This document shows, piece by piece, positions 1-8,191 of a stretch of DNA of 39,834 nt (its first letter is position 1; every line of letters begins with the position of its first letter). The notes below the pieces were generated by a model that saw only the letters and a list, made by a program, of their open reading frames with translations, was not told where the DNA came from and did not search any database. Both the position numbers and the translations under genes were made by a program. The DNA comes from a virus, in the IMG/VR virus record IMGVR_UViG_3300021857_000099, positions 1 to 39,834 of that record; one strand, written 5' to 3'.

Positions 1-1139
1 CCGTCGGTGGTCTGGTAGGCGGCATCCAGCACCTTGCGGCGCAGGTTGCACATCGACTCGACCGTATCGGCCATCTTCGCAGCGGCATCGAAGGTCGGCA
101 AGCGGAAGCCGGGGATGAGCACCTCAGCCTGCGCCATGACCTTCTTGAAGCCGGTTTCCAGCAGACGGCTGTCCGTGGAGTCGCCTTCTTTGGAGCTGCC
201 ATCATCGTCACCGGTCTTGGTGCGGCCAGCCGGGGCTTCCGTGAGACCGGCCACGGCGTCCGTCAGGGTTGACAGAGTCGAGGCGATGGACTCAAGAGCG
301 TCCTCCACCACGGCCAACCGGTCGTTGACCTGGGCCGCGTCAGCCGTCTGCTGGTCGCCCGTGGTAGAGCGCTCGCCGTCGGCGTGAATGTGGATGTGAG
401 TGTCGTTGCTGTCCTCACCGTCTTCGTTCAAGAGCGCATCGGCGTCCTCGAACGACTTCCGCAGTCCGTCGAAGACTGCGCGGCGGCGGGTTCCGCTACC
501 GGTATTTACTCGCTGGGCTGTCATCGACAGATCCTTCACGTTAAGGGTTGAAACAGAGTCTTCGTCACCAATGGCGCAGCGAGCACCACAGCGACCTTTC
601 CCGACAAGGGCCACATGGTTGACGATGATGTTGGACTGACGCCCAAGGCCATCACCGGTCTGCATATAGTCCGCGTCGTATCCCAAACTGATTTCACGCT
701 TGCCCTTCAGCACTTCGTCAATCAGCTTCGAATCCGTAATCAGCAGGTCACCAAGAATGACATCTGAGTCATCTCCAGTTCCCCGCCGTGCCTCAAGGCA
801 GATGCCGTGGGCATAGTTCTTCCAATTGCCCGGTGTCACGTCCACCGGCGGGTGGTCGTTGACAATGGCCGCGCCGACGCAGGAGCCAATGGTGGCGTCC
901 TGGAACAGGGTGTCGGCGTCACGCTCGACATAGGCAATGCCAGAGTCGTTGGTCTTGATGGGGGTCTCACGTGGCCCATACATCATCCAGCCAGTCCGGG
1001 CGAGGGGCACGTTCTTGTACAAGAGTGAGCCATTCGGGAGCCGGTGGCTGTTGGGACCCAACTGCTCGACCGTGTGAATGACAGCTCCGCCCGGGGGTCC
1101 CCGGTCTTCGGTGCTACTGCGTGTAATTCCAGGTTTCAT
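1..1139 (-). CDS. DUF2213 prohead protease-like protein (3' end outside window)
   Basis: The reading frame is open from an ATG at 1139 down to base 1, so the C-terminus lies beyond the window; 379 codons are visible. A strong Shine-Dalgarno (AAGGAGG, 1143-1149) precedes the ATG. Residues about 20-180 match the DUF2213 pattern: a PLARTG motif, a VNDHPPVD motif followed by VTPGNW, then SLGYDAD, RQSNIIVNHVALV and GRCG. DUF2213 proteins occupy the place of the capsid-maturation protease in many phage head modules and are inferred to process the prohead. The later part is acidic and helical, with a segment DTHIHIHADGE around residues 225-235 and a VEDALESIASTLSTLTDAVAGL stretch that looks like a short coiled coil, as in scaffold-type tails. 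It is the most distal gene seen in the leftward virion operon. Family assignment is firm; protease activity is inferred. Confidence 0.85.
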   Translation of the reverse strand, partial: MKPGITRSSTEDRGPPGGAVIHTVEQLGPNSHRLPNGSLLYKNVPLARTGWMMYGPRETPIKTNDSGIAYVERDADTLFQDATIGSCVGAAIVNDHPPVDVTPGNWKNYAHGICLEARRGTGDDSDVILGDLLITDSKLIDEVLKGKREISLGYDADYMQTGDGLGRQSNIIVNHVALVGKGRCGARCAIGDEDSVSTLNVKDLSMTAQRVNTGSGTRRRAVFDGLRKSFEDADALLNEDGEDSNDTHIHIHADGERSTTGDQQTADAAQVNDRLAVVEDALESIASTLSTLTDAVAGLTEAPAGRTKTGDDDGSSKEGDSTDSRLLETGFKKVMAQAEVLIPGFRLPTFDAAAKMADTVESMCNLRRKVLDAAYQTTD

Positions 1140-1152
1140 CAAAACCTCCTTG

Positions 1153-2619
1153 TTACCTTGTTGGCCATGAACTAATAAGACTGGTGGTCGTCCAAGTCCG
1201 CACCATCCCCTGAGTCTGGAACTTGGGAGAGGAGCGAGGTCGGAAATAGATCCACCAGAAGAAAAGGGTGGCAGTGGTCTTGTCAACGTCTTCCACCACG
1301 ACCACTGAGCCGTCAATCGGCAGGGCCGCCGTAGTGACCCAAGTCTCAAACTGCTCGCGCAGGTCAGCACTGAGCCCAGTCAAAGGGTCGACCCGGAACT
1401 GGACTGGCTCCAAAGTCTCCGTAGCCAAGGCCGTTAGATTGAGGATAGGGGAAACCCTAGCATCTAGACGCTCAGCCTCAAGCCCGGCGACCTGGAACTG
1501 GATACTTGACGTTCCCGCCCCCACCACTACATCTAAACCCTCGCTAGGAGAGCCAGAGACCGTGATTAGAGACGCGATTGCCACTGTGGCCTTGTCACCC
1601 CCTTCCCGCACGTCCCAAACCATTTGGAGGGCCGCCCACGTGACTACGAGGAAAGCCTGAACGAGCTCAGCAGCCTCTGCCACCGAAATCTGCCCGGAAA
1701 TGACCGGAGTAGCTATTGCTGACGACTGGTCTTGCTCGGCTACCGAACCACTCAGGCCAATGACCGTACCAAGGCTCCCGGTCACGGGCTCGCCGGTCTC
1801 GGTCATGGTCACACTGACACTCAGCGAGACTACAAAGGTCAAGGTGCTGGTGGCCATTTCCCCCAGCTCTTGCAGGTCAGAAGCAAAACCCACCAAGGTG
1901 CCGACGGAAGCAGCCAGGGAGTCGAAGCCCTCAGCCAATGCCCCACTCAAGCCGATGACCGGACCGGCTGCGGAGGTAGGCAGGTCTGACTCCATCAAGG
2001 ACGTAGAAGCACTGATAGCGCTGGCACCATTGACCAGAATGGTTTCGGCCTCGGTCAGGCTAGCCAGCAGGGCCACCACGGGGGACCCAGCCACGACTGT
2101 GACCTCACCAGTTTCTAGCCAGCTCGTTAGCAGCTGAATGAGTGGGGTCATGCTCACGACCATTGACTCAACGCCTTCACTCACCTCAACTGAACCGGAG
2201 ATAGTCGAGGTTCCCGTGGCCGTACTCGTCTCAACCACTTCCGTTGCCGTGACAGAGGGCTGTATGATCGGGGACGCTCCGAGCAAAATTGGCTCTACTC
2301 CCTCTGCCAAACTGCTTACCGTGACGATGGCAGGGCCGGCCACTACCGTCAATGCTTCGGCCTCAGTCAAGATGCCAGCGGTGGCAATAACTGACCCCAC
2401 AACGCTGTGACTGACCTCGACTTCTGTCAGTGAGGTCGAAGCCGTCACCGTGCTTGCTGCCACTCCCACCACTGGCTCTAGTGGCTCGAACAGAGCCGTG
2501 GAAAACAACAGGGTGTTGTTGGCGGCGAAGCTGGGGTCAAAGAACCCACCGATAGCCAACTGTGGGTCAAACCAGGAGTCTGCGACTAGTAGCGGGTCAA
2601 ACCATCCGAGTACTGCCAT
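1153..2619 (-). CDS. Repeat-rich putative virion/adhesin protein (about 20-residue repeats)
   Basis: 488 residues, no family recognised. The N-terminus carries three aromatic-FDP motifs (GWFDP, SWFDP, GFFDP) at roughly 9-12 residue spacing, a style seen at the start of phage structural proteins. From about residue 55 to 450 the protein is built of roughly 18 degenerate repeats of about 20 residues, with the pattern small/Val-rich strand, then S-L-x-E-x-E, for example STSLTEVE, AGILTEAE, LASLTEAE and GALAEGFD. The composition is rich in T, S, V, A and E and almost free of Lys and Cys, typical of an extended beta-solenoid or fibre. The C-terminus changes character (FFWWIYFRPR). It lies in the leftward head operon, 13 nt before the DUF2213 gene. 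Possible roles are head decoration, fibre or tail component; none is proven. Confidence 0.75.
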   Translation of the reverse strand: MAVLGWFDPLLVADSWFDPQLAIGGFFDPSFAANNTLLFSTALFEPLEPVVGVAASTVTASTSLTEVEVSHSVVGSVIATAGILTEAEALTVVAGPAIVTVSSLAEGVEPILLGASPIIQPSVTATEVVETSTATGTSTISGSVEVSEGVESMVVSMTPLIQLLTSWLETGEVTVVAGSPVVALLASLTEAETILVNGASAISASTSLMESDLPTSAAGPVIGLSGALAEGFDSLAASVGTLVGFASDLQELGEMATSTLTFVVSLSVSVTMTETGEPVTGSLGTVIGLSGSVAEQDQSSAIATPVISGQISVAEAAELVQAFLVVTWAALQMVWDVREGGDKATVAIASLITVSGSPSEGLDVVVGAGTSSIQFQVAGLEAERLDARVSPILNLTALATETLEPVQFRVDPLTGLSADLREQFETWVTTAALPIDGSVVVVEDVDKTTATLFFWWIYFRPRSSPKFQTQGMVRTWTTTSLISSWPTR

Positions 2620-2622
2620 AGG

Positions 2623-3525
2623 TCATGAAACGGCTCCATAGATGGTGGCCGTGCCTCCGGTAATTGCTCCCGCCGTAGACGGTGGGGTCGTGGTCAGGCC
2701 AGTGGTCGAGGTCCCTGCGATGGCCGGGGTAGCCGCCGCCAACTGACCACCAGTTTTTGCCGTACCACCCTTGAGGGTCACGACTGTGGTCGCCGTCATC
2801 ATGAAGCCGATGTAATAGAGGCCCGACGTGGGGACCCTATATGCAGTCGTCATGTTGAACGTGGTCTTGCTATTGGCCGCCCAAGCAGTGGTAGTCTGAT
2901 TGGCCGACTGGGCAAGCAAGGCCAGCGCCGAGCTGTACAAGGCCGCCCAGTAGTTGGTGGGAGTACCAGCCGCAGTCGTTGCCGACCAGAGACTGATAGC
3001 GCTCACCAAGGTGCCGGCCTTGAGGTAGATGGCCTGCATGAACATGGTACCCGAGGCACCGACTGCCGTATTGACCTCGGGACAGATCTCGCGGGGCATC
3101 GTCTCAGCCAAGGTGCCAGTGGCCCCCAGGTTGGTCAAAGAAGGCCCGGCGTAGGTATAAAAAGCACCCTGTGCGTCACTATGCTCCCAGCCGGTACCAT
3201 CCTCAAAAGTCAGGGTCTCACTAGGCAGCAGTGTACAGGTCACCATCTCGCTGGCATTCGTGCCGTCAGTATGAATCACCGTCACTTGGCACGAGGCCGA
3301 AGCATGGGTGTTCATGATGTTCAGGTGCTTGACATTGCGCTGGGTCGAGGCGGCCGGACTGCCTACAATAGTGGTCGTAGTCGCCGTGGCAATCGAAGCC
3401 GGGTTATTGCGCCCCGGCGTCTGGACACCAGAAGCGTAGTCGACGTAGGAGGCATGGACCTTGACCGTGGCCGCCGCACCAGTGACAAGCTGAACGAGGT
3501 CAGAGGTCGAGGTTAGGAGGAGCAC
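2623..3525 (-). CDS. Putative virion structural protein, 300 aa
   Basis: The predicted start is GTG at 3525, supported by GGGAG eight bases upstream; it begins just after the stop of the preceding gene. The product is threonine-, alanine- and glycine-rich with few charged residues. The first half (about residues 1-120) resembles a beta-rich decoration fold, with VKVHASYVDYASG, an NIMNTHASASCQVTVIHTDG stretch and TLLPSETLTFEDGTGW. That last motif is common in phage and pilus-like beta-sandwich proteins in which N-terminal strands handle ordered surface contacts. The second half (about 125-300) has a GxLxSAISLWSATTAAGTPTN-type jelly-roll pattern and ends in low-complexity TTG/ATP-rich sequence. 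No signal peptide. It belongs to the cassette of structural proteins between the Mu F-like protein and the DUF2213 gene. The exact role is not recognised. Confidence 0.75.
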   Translation of the reverse strand: MLLLTSTSDLVQLVTGAAATVKVHASYVDYASGVQTPGRNNPASIATATTTTIVGSPAASTQRNVKHLNIMNTHASASCQVTVIHTDGTNASEMVTCTLLPSETLTFEDGTGWEHSDAQGAFYTYAGPSLTNLGATGTLAETMPREICPEVNTAVGASGTMFMQAIYLKAGTLVSAISLWSATTAAGTPTNYWAALYSSALALLAQSANQTTTAWAANSKTTFNMTTAYRVPTSGLYYIGFMMTATTVVTLKGGTAKTGGQLAAATPAIAGTSTTGLTTTPPSTAGAITGGTATIYGAVS

Positions 3526-3528
3526 CGT

Positions 3529-4125
3529 TTAGGCTCCCGCAGCCGTCACCACCAAGCTGGTGAATTGGCAGCTCTGACCCGCGGCCACATTGGTATTGGC
3601 CACCGTCATGTCACCACCAAAGGTGATGGCCGCTGCATTGGCGACACCAGCGGTACTGGCCTGACTCATGGTGACCGTGGTACCAGTGGTAGCCAGCACC
3701 GTAGTTCCCGGGATGACACCAGTACCAGAAATCGACATACCCGCCACGACGCCTGTGGTGGCGGCGAAGTTGAGGACGTTGCTGTTGGCTGCAGTCAAGG
3801 CATTGGTCGTCAGCGGAGTGGACTGGTAGATGGTACCTTGGGCCACCGGTGTGCCACCGCTGGTGTTGATGCGGTAGTAGCCCAGAATGCCACTGGCGGC
3901 GGCATTGACGCTGGCCACGGCATTGGCAGTCAGCTGCTGACTGGCGACGGCACCAAAGGCGGTGGCATTGCCGGCGAACTGGACCAGCAGGGTACCAGTC
4001 ACAGCGGCGGCCACGTTGGCGGGTGGGGAGCCGGAGTAGCAAATGATCTGCGCATTGACCCCGATGTCAGTGTTGAGCTGAGTCATCGAGTTGTTACGGT
4101 GGGTGTTGGAGTACTGATTCGACAT
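3529..4125 (-). CDS. Putative virion protein, 198 aa, Ala/Thr-rich
   Basis: 198 residues starting with MSNQYSNTHRN. Residues 20-95 (NAQIICYSGSPPANVAAAVTGTLLVQFAG, then a YYRINTSGG strand and a GTI segment) follow the same plan as the 134-residue protein at 7028-7432: an initial strand with xxYxGxxPAN, a LLxxFA/LxW strand, a glycine-rich turn, and a C-terminal xGQxxxxTSLVVTxAG/N strand. The two are probably paralogues, here with an insert (GMSISGTGVIPGTTVLATT) in the middle. Proteins of this plan are common in phage structural modules next to capsid genes. No function is assigned. The upstream Shine-Dalgarno is weak. Confidence 0.72.
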   Translation of the reverse strand: MSNQYSNTHRNNSMTQLNTDIGVNAQIICYSGSPPANVAAAVTGTLLVQFAGNATAFGAVASQQLTANAVASVNAAASGILGYYRINTSGGTPVAQGTIYQSTPLTTNALTAANSNVLNFAATTGVVAGMSISGTGVIPGTTVLATTGTTVTMSQASTAGVANAAAITFGGDMTVANTNVAAGQSCQFTSLVVTAAGA

Positions 4126-4154
4126 GGAGCGTTCTTTCTACAAAGTAGAGTGGT

Positions 4155-4673
4155 TTAGTAATTCTGCCAGCTGTGGGCCCTGTACTTCGGCCCAGCCTCG
4201 GCCGCCACGGTTCCGTAGCCAGCGATGTTGCCAACGAACTGAAAGTCGTCGAGGCTGAAGGAGCCAGTCAGGGCATTCCCATTGGATGAGGCCAGGACCC
4301 CCGACCAGGTCGCGTCGTCGAGGCTGAAGGAGCCTGTGAGGATCGAGCTGTTACCAATCAGGATGGTGCCAGTCGCCACCCCCATGTCCACCCCGTCAGC
4401 CAAGAGCCTGAAGGTGAAGGTGTAGGCGCCGTCAGGGGCATTGCTCAGGGTAAAGGAGCCGTCTTCGTAGGCGAACCAGTTGCCAGCGCTTGGGGTCGTC
4501 AGTACAAGGCCACGGACCTCGACGTCGGCATCTGCTGGCAGGTTGAGGCAGGCGTACAGGAAGCTGGGACCATGCTGCCCCGTGCTTGGAACAGTTGAGC
4601 CAAGAACCCCCAGCCCACTAGTCCCAAAGTGGTAGGCACCAGCCATCATGTCGCCGGCGAAGCGGTAACTCAT
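4155..4673 (-). CDS. Putative virion protein with two GSFSLDD repeats
   Basis: 172 residues. The ATG at 4671-4673 overlaps the stop of the upstream gene (ATGA), indicating translational coupling. The N-terminal 50 residues are glycine/serine-rich (FAGDMMAGAYHFGTSGLGVLG). Residues about 55-105 look like a small beta-sandwich (ADVEVRGLVLTTPSAGNWFAYEDGSFTLSNAPDGAYTFTFRLLADG), similar to Ig-like or carbohydrate-binding modules. The last part carries two copies of a short module with the core TGSFSLDD followed by A/F and an aromatic residue. The same core occurs in the next two upstream proteins, so these three genes share a domain. Function unknown; a fibre or decoration role is inferred. Confidence 0.75.
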   Translation of the reverse strand: MSYRFAGDMMAGAYHFGTSGLGVLGSTVPSTGQHGPSFLYACLNLPADADVEVRGLVLTTPSAGNWFAYEDGSFTLSNAPDGAYTFTFRLLADGVDMGVATGTILIGNSSILTGSFSLDDATWSGVLASSNGNALTGSFSLDDFQFVGNIAGYGTVAAEAGPKYRAHSWQNY

Positions 4674-5701
4674 GTCACGGTCCTTTTCTGATTGCCGACA
4701 TTGGCACCGGTGGCGTCAGAAGTCACCACGAGCACGTCAGTGCCAGCCACTAGGGCAGGGGAGGAGACCGTGAGCACGCCGGTGGATGGATTGGTCACCT
4801 GGTTGGTCAGGGTCAACAAGTTGGTCATGTCACTCAACCTGAGGACCGCGAGCTTGGGCACCGTGAAGTTGACCAGCAAGGAGCCAGTATCATTCTTGAA
4901 GGCCTGCGTGGCCACTGTACCAGACTGAGGCGCCAGTAGACCCGACCAAGTCACATCGTCGAGGTTGAAGGTGCCAGTCAGTGACGAGGCAATGGAGCTG
5001 ATGGCCCCAGAAGGCCAGGTCACGTCCTCTGCCGTAAACGAACCACTCAGGTCAGAGGCCGGGCCGGCAAGCGGCTTCAGCGCGATCGTCATCGTCGTGA
5101 AGTCGTTGGCAGGACTAGACGACCACGCACCGGGGTTGTAAGACCCGGCAGCTCCCGTTGTCAGGTTGTAAGCAGTTTTGAAAGTGGCTCCGCTGGCGGT
5201 GCTATCTTGAATTTGCGTTGATCCACTCGGAACCGTCAGCGTTGGTGCATGCTGGTTGTACTCAATCGCAAAGGCAATGAGTGCGCAGTTTGCAGCCGTG
5301 GTGGTGACACTTGGGGAAGTTGGCGCCGCCGTAGTGGCCTGTTGCCCGCTGATTGCGAAGACATTGATTGGATTCGTGGTGTCAACACCACGAAAGGCCG
5401 CAATGCAGACATTTCCTTGGTGGCCTGTTCCGTCATTGGCCTGAGCCGGATAGTTCGCAGGCTCCGACCCACCAGCCACTCGGTAGTGGCTGTACATGGC
5501 ATTCCGGAATATCAACGGAATGGAGTCTCCGCCAAGTACTGTCCAGCCTGACGGCGTGATCGGGGTGAAATGATCTCCAACACTCCAAAACATGACCAAA
5601 AGATCACCCGAGGCCACGCCGGACGGCATTGGCACATTGACTGGAGTGCTGTTTGTCGCAACCACAACAACGGCGCCTGTGCCTACATATGAAATACTCA
5701 C
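4670..5701 (-). CDS. Putative virion/tail-associated protein, 343 aa, with LDD repeats
   Basis: Starts with GTG at 5701, with GAGG seven bases upstream. Residues 1-210 match a domain seen repeatedly in phage structural proteins: VPMPSGVASGDLLVMFWSV, then PSGWTVLGG, an HYRVAGGSEP segment, IAAFRGVDTTNPI and a final TMTIALKP strand. This is a concanavalin/jelly-roll-like beta-domain. Residues about 215-260 hold two LDD-type modules (LSGSFTAEDVTWPSG and LTGTFNLDDVTWSG) homologous to those in the neighbouring genes. The C-terminal 80 residues are beta-rich (VNFTVPKLAVLRLSDMTNL, VLVVTSDATGANVG). The stop overlaps the next start. A surface or receptor-contacting role is plausible but inferred. Confidence 0.77.
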   Translation of the reverse strand: MSISYVGTGAVVVVATNSTPVNVPMPSGVASGDLLVMFWSVGDHFTPITPSGWTVLGGDSIPLIFRNAMYSHYRVAGGSEPANYPAQANDGTGHQGNVCIAAFRGVDTTNPINVFAISGQQATTAAPTSPSVTTTAANCALIAFAIEYNQHAPTLTVPSGSTQIQDSTASGATFKTAYNLTTGAAGSYNPGAWSSSPANDFTTMTIALKPLAGPASDLSGSFTAEDVTWPSGAISSIASSLTGTFNLDDVTWSGLLAPQSGTVATQAFKNDTGSLLVNFTVPKLAVLRLSDMTNLLTLTNQVTNPSTGVLTVSSPALVAGTDVLVVTSDATGANVGNQKRTVT

Positions 5702-5710
5702 AGCGTTACC

Positions 5711-7024
5711 TCAATGAAGTTTCAGCGCCCACAACTTCTCAGTCGTGAGGTTAAGAAGGAAGGCGCAGCCATATTTCTGCGACAAGCGGAAGCGGCCCTG
5801 AGTGCCATTGGATGACGGCGCTGATGGAGTGCCACTGGGAGTCATTGTTGAATGAATCCAATTATTGGTGGATGGCGATGCTGCTGGTGGAGTAATAACT
5901 TTCAGAGTGCTTCCACCACTCCATACGAGATAGCGATCTGAGACCCCGTCGTATACGATTCCATAGGAACCCCATTGAAACGGAAGGGCGGCCTGAGGAG
6001 CGTTGAACAAAGTCACAGGATTGGCCGGATCAAAGAAAACGACGCTGGAAGAAGCCCATGCCCCACCACCAGGAGCACCAAGAAAAAGAACAACCAAATT
6101 CCTGGTCGTGTCGTACTCCATGTGGGAGTAGTACGCATCCACGTTGCCACCGGTGCTGATGGAGGTCGTGGTAACTACGCCGGTGACCAGGTTGACGCTG
6201 GCGATGACCGCCCCTGAAGCGTACCAAACCACATTACGCACTGGATCATAGCAACAAGAACCAGTAACTCCGGAACCAATTCCTGCGTAAGGATTTGATG
6301 TATCCCAATCGTTGGTTGACCCCATAAAGCGATAGCCGAAGTTGGTAGCTACTCCATTCCATTGGAATCCACGAGCCATCAAAACAAGGTTTCCTGCGTT
6401 GTCCGTCGTCAGCAGGTTGTAGTTGTGGACAGCATGCGGGCGGCCATCCGGTAGCAACGAGTTGTTGGCCCCATCCGCCGCGAAGCCACCCGGATTTGGC
6501 TTCTGAATGGAACCAGATGGATAACCGCGTCGCGCCCAGACCGGCACGTCCTGCTTCAAGTCAATTGAGTAGCACTCGTTGCCCTTATAGCCAGCATGAC
6601 CACCGCCGCTGACCCACATCTGGTCAATGGACTGGTCATACGCACCGCCAGACCATTGGTTGGTCATGTCGGAGAGAACCCCAGTTGGCGTCCACGGCGC
6701 ACTATTCGTACCGCCACCGCTTGGATTGATGGCCGCGTCCTGCGCGGGATTGACATCCTGAATGGTGTTGCTGCCGATCTGCGTCCAAGTCAGCAGAGAG
6801 AGCGAGGTGAACCATGCCGGTGGGCCGCTCAGTACTCCAGAAGGCCAAGTAGTATCGTCGAGACTGAAAGAGCCGCTGACGTTTGAGACCTGGATGCCAA
6901 GCCCACCGGAGAAGGCAGCGTCGTCGAGGCCGAAGGACCCGGTGACCTGAGCACCGAACCGGCCACCGAAGACGGTCTGCGTCCCGGACGGTGCGTTCCA
7001 GGTGGTATTGACCGGAGTCGGCAT
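5711..7024 (-). CDS. Putative Kelch/galactose-oxidase-like propeller virion protein
   Basis: 437 residues. Residues 20-75 contain two LDD modules (VTGSFGLDDAAFSG, VSGSFSLDDTTWPSG). From about residue 110 the protein reads as repeated four-stranded blades: WSGGAYDQSIDQMWVSGGGH, GNECYSIDLKQDVPVWARRG, HNYNLLTTDNAGNLVLMARG, GSCCYDPVRNVVWYASG, YSHMEYDTTRNLVVLFLG, YGIVYDGVSDRYLVWSGG and a closing FLLNLTTEKLWALKL. The recurrent Y-D-x-x-x-N/D-x-x-h-W/V pattern and the GGGH turn are characteristic of Kelch/galactose-oxidase beta-propellers. No copper-site residues can be assigned. Its place among adhesin-like proteins suggests a carbohydrate-binding or decoration role. The propeller call is from the repeat pattern only. 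Confidence 0.77.
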   Translation of the reverse strand: MPTPVNTTWNAPSGTQTVFGGRFGAQVTGSFGLDDAAFSGGLGIQVSNVSGSFSLDDTTWPSGVLSGPPAWFTSLSLLTWTQIGSNTIQDVNPAQDAAINPSGGGTNSAPWTPTGVLSDMTNQWSGGAYDQSIDQMWVSGGGHAGYKGNECYSIDLKQDVPVWARRGYPSGSIQKPNPGGFAADGANNSLLPDGRPHAVHNYNLLTTDNAGNLVLMARGFQWNGVATNFGYRFMGSTNDWDTSNPYAGIGSGVTGSCCYDPVRNVVWYASGAVIASVNLVTGVVTTTSISTGGNVDAYYSHMEYDTTRNLVVLFLGAPGGGAWASSSVVFFDPANPVTLFNAPQAALPFQWGSYGIVYDGVSDRYLVWSGGSTLKVITPPAASPSTNNWIHSTMTPSGTPSAPSSNGTQGRFRLSQKYGCAFLLNLTTEKLWALKLH

Positions 7025-7027
7025 TGC

Positions 7028-7432
7028 TTACTGGTTACCGGCGTTGGTGACGAGGGAAGTCAAGGTGACGTTCTGACCAGTGGCCACAGCCCCCGTAAAG
7101 GTCCAGAAGCCAGCACCCAGCGGGATGCGGAACTTGACCACGTCACCCGAGGTCGTCAGGTCAAGGAAGGTCGGAGTGCCGGCCACATGGGTAGCATTGT
7201 TCTGGGTGGCGCTGGCCTCGTCAAAGTCGATGGTACCACCGGTGGCAGTGCCAACCGGGACGCTGGGCCAGTTGAGGGTGGCGAGCAAAGTGTTGCCAGA
7301 CAAGGCAGCGCCGGCGTTAGCGGGCTGAGTACCGTTGTACAGCTTCATCTTGCCACCAGTGGCTCCGATGGCGGTGATGATGGCCTGCATGACTGCAGTG
7401 CGGGTAGCGAGGTCAAGGGAAGCGGTTGCCAT
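7028..7432 (-). CDS. Putative virion protein, 134 aa
   Basis: 134 residues beginning MATASLDLATRTAVMQAIITAIGATGG. A helical start (residues 5-22) is followed by a compact beta domain: MKLYNGTQPANAGAALSG, LLATLNWPSVPVG, TIDFDEAS, FLDLTTSGDVVKFRIPLG, FWTFTGAVATGQNVTLTSLVTN. This arrangement is common for small structural proteins in phage head or tail-tip modules and is paralogous in outline to the 198-residue protein at 3529-4125. It follows the Mu F-like gene by 9 nt in the same leftward operon. An AAAGAAG sequence upstream of the ATG gives a weak ribosome-binding site. Specific role unknown. Confidence 0.77.
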   Translation of the reverse strand: MATASLDLATRTAVMQAIITAIGATGGKMKLYNGTQPANAGAALSGNTLLATLNWPSVPVGTATGGTIDFDEASATQNNATHVAGTPTFLDLTTSGDVVKFRIPLGAGFWTFTGAVATGQNVTLTSLVTNAGNQ

Positions 7433-7441
7433 AGTCTTCTT

Positions 7442-8191
7442 TCAAAGGTTGGGTAAAACGGGTTCTGCGTAGCAGCGGCAATTCGGGCCGCAGCCCGCGT
7501 GGTAGGGCTCCAGGTTCTTGTCGGTCTTCGGTGGCTGGTCCCACCGCACGTACTTGCCTTCCATGTCCTGGTGGGTCAGGCGCACGTCATGGTCGCCACT
7601 GGTCCGCCAGATGTAGCCATCGCTGCCAGCGAACTGGGCACGGGCCTGCGTAAACAAGGCGGCGGAACGGGCCACCTCAGTCCGGGCAATGAGTCTGGCC
7701 CGGTTGGTGGTGACCTGGCCAGTCCGCATGATGTCGGCAGCAATCTCCTGAGCCCGGGTGCTCTGAGTACGACCCAGCGTGGCAAGGTCGTGGACCCGCT
7801 CTGCCGCCTTTGTGGGGAGGCTCGTAATCAGGTCCACTTGCTCGCGCATAAGCTGGCGGTAGACCTGACCCGTCGGGGCATGGGCAATCTCTGTCCTAAT
7901 GGCTGCGGACATGTCTTTGCTATTCTGCTTCCACTGCTTGGCGTCGCGACGGTCTACGTCGGTCACCATGTAGTTAGCCACCGAGGTGGCCCACGGAAGC
8001 AGGAGCCGGGCATAGGCGTTGAGGATCGTCGTGACCGGGGTAGGGTCTTTGATGAGGTCCTCAGGCAGGAAGCCCTTGATCAGGTGGTCAATGTGCCGGG
8101 CCACCCGGCGGAGCTGCGTGTTATACGAGCTTTCGGCGAACCGGGCGATGAGCCACCGTGACCGAATCCCGCGCCTGTCCATTGGCAGCAT
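7442..8191 (-). CDS. Phage Mu F-like head morphogenesis (minor capsid) protein
   Basis: 249 residues from an ATG at 8191 that has a clear AAGGAGAT Shine-Dalgarno; the frame is open further upstream to 8260, but that part lies inside the portal gene and lacks a ribosome site. The C-terminal half carries the Phage_Mu_F signature: a helical region ending in IARTEVARSAALFTQARAQ, then YIWRTSGDHDVRLTHQDMEG, then a WD-x-PP region and a closing YHAGCGPNCRCYAEPV with three cysteines. Mu gpF-family proteins are minor head proteins bound near the portal and needed for head assembly or DNA ejection. The gene overlaps the portal gene by 71 bp, which fits the usual portal-Mu F order. Confidence 0.9.
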   Translation of the reverse strand: MLPMDRRGIRSRWLIARFAESSYNTQLRRVARHIDHLIKGFLPEDLIKDPTPVTTILNAYARLLLPWATSVANYMVTDVDRRDAKQWKQNSKDMSAAIRTEIAHAPTGQVYRQLMREQVDLITSLPTKAAERVHDLATLGRTQSTRAQEIAADIMRTGQVTTNRARLIARTEVARSAALFTQARAQFAGSDGYIWRTSGDHDVRLTHQDMEGKYVRWDQPPKTDKNLEPYHAGCGPNCRCYAEPVLPNL

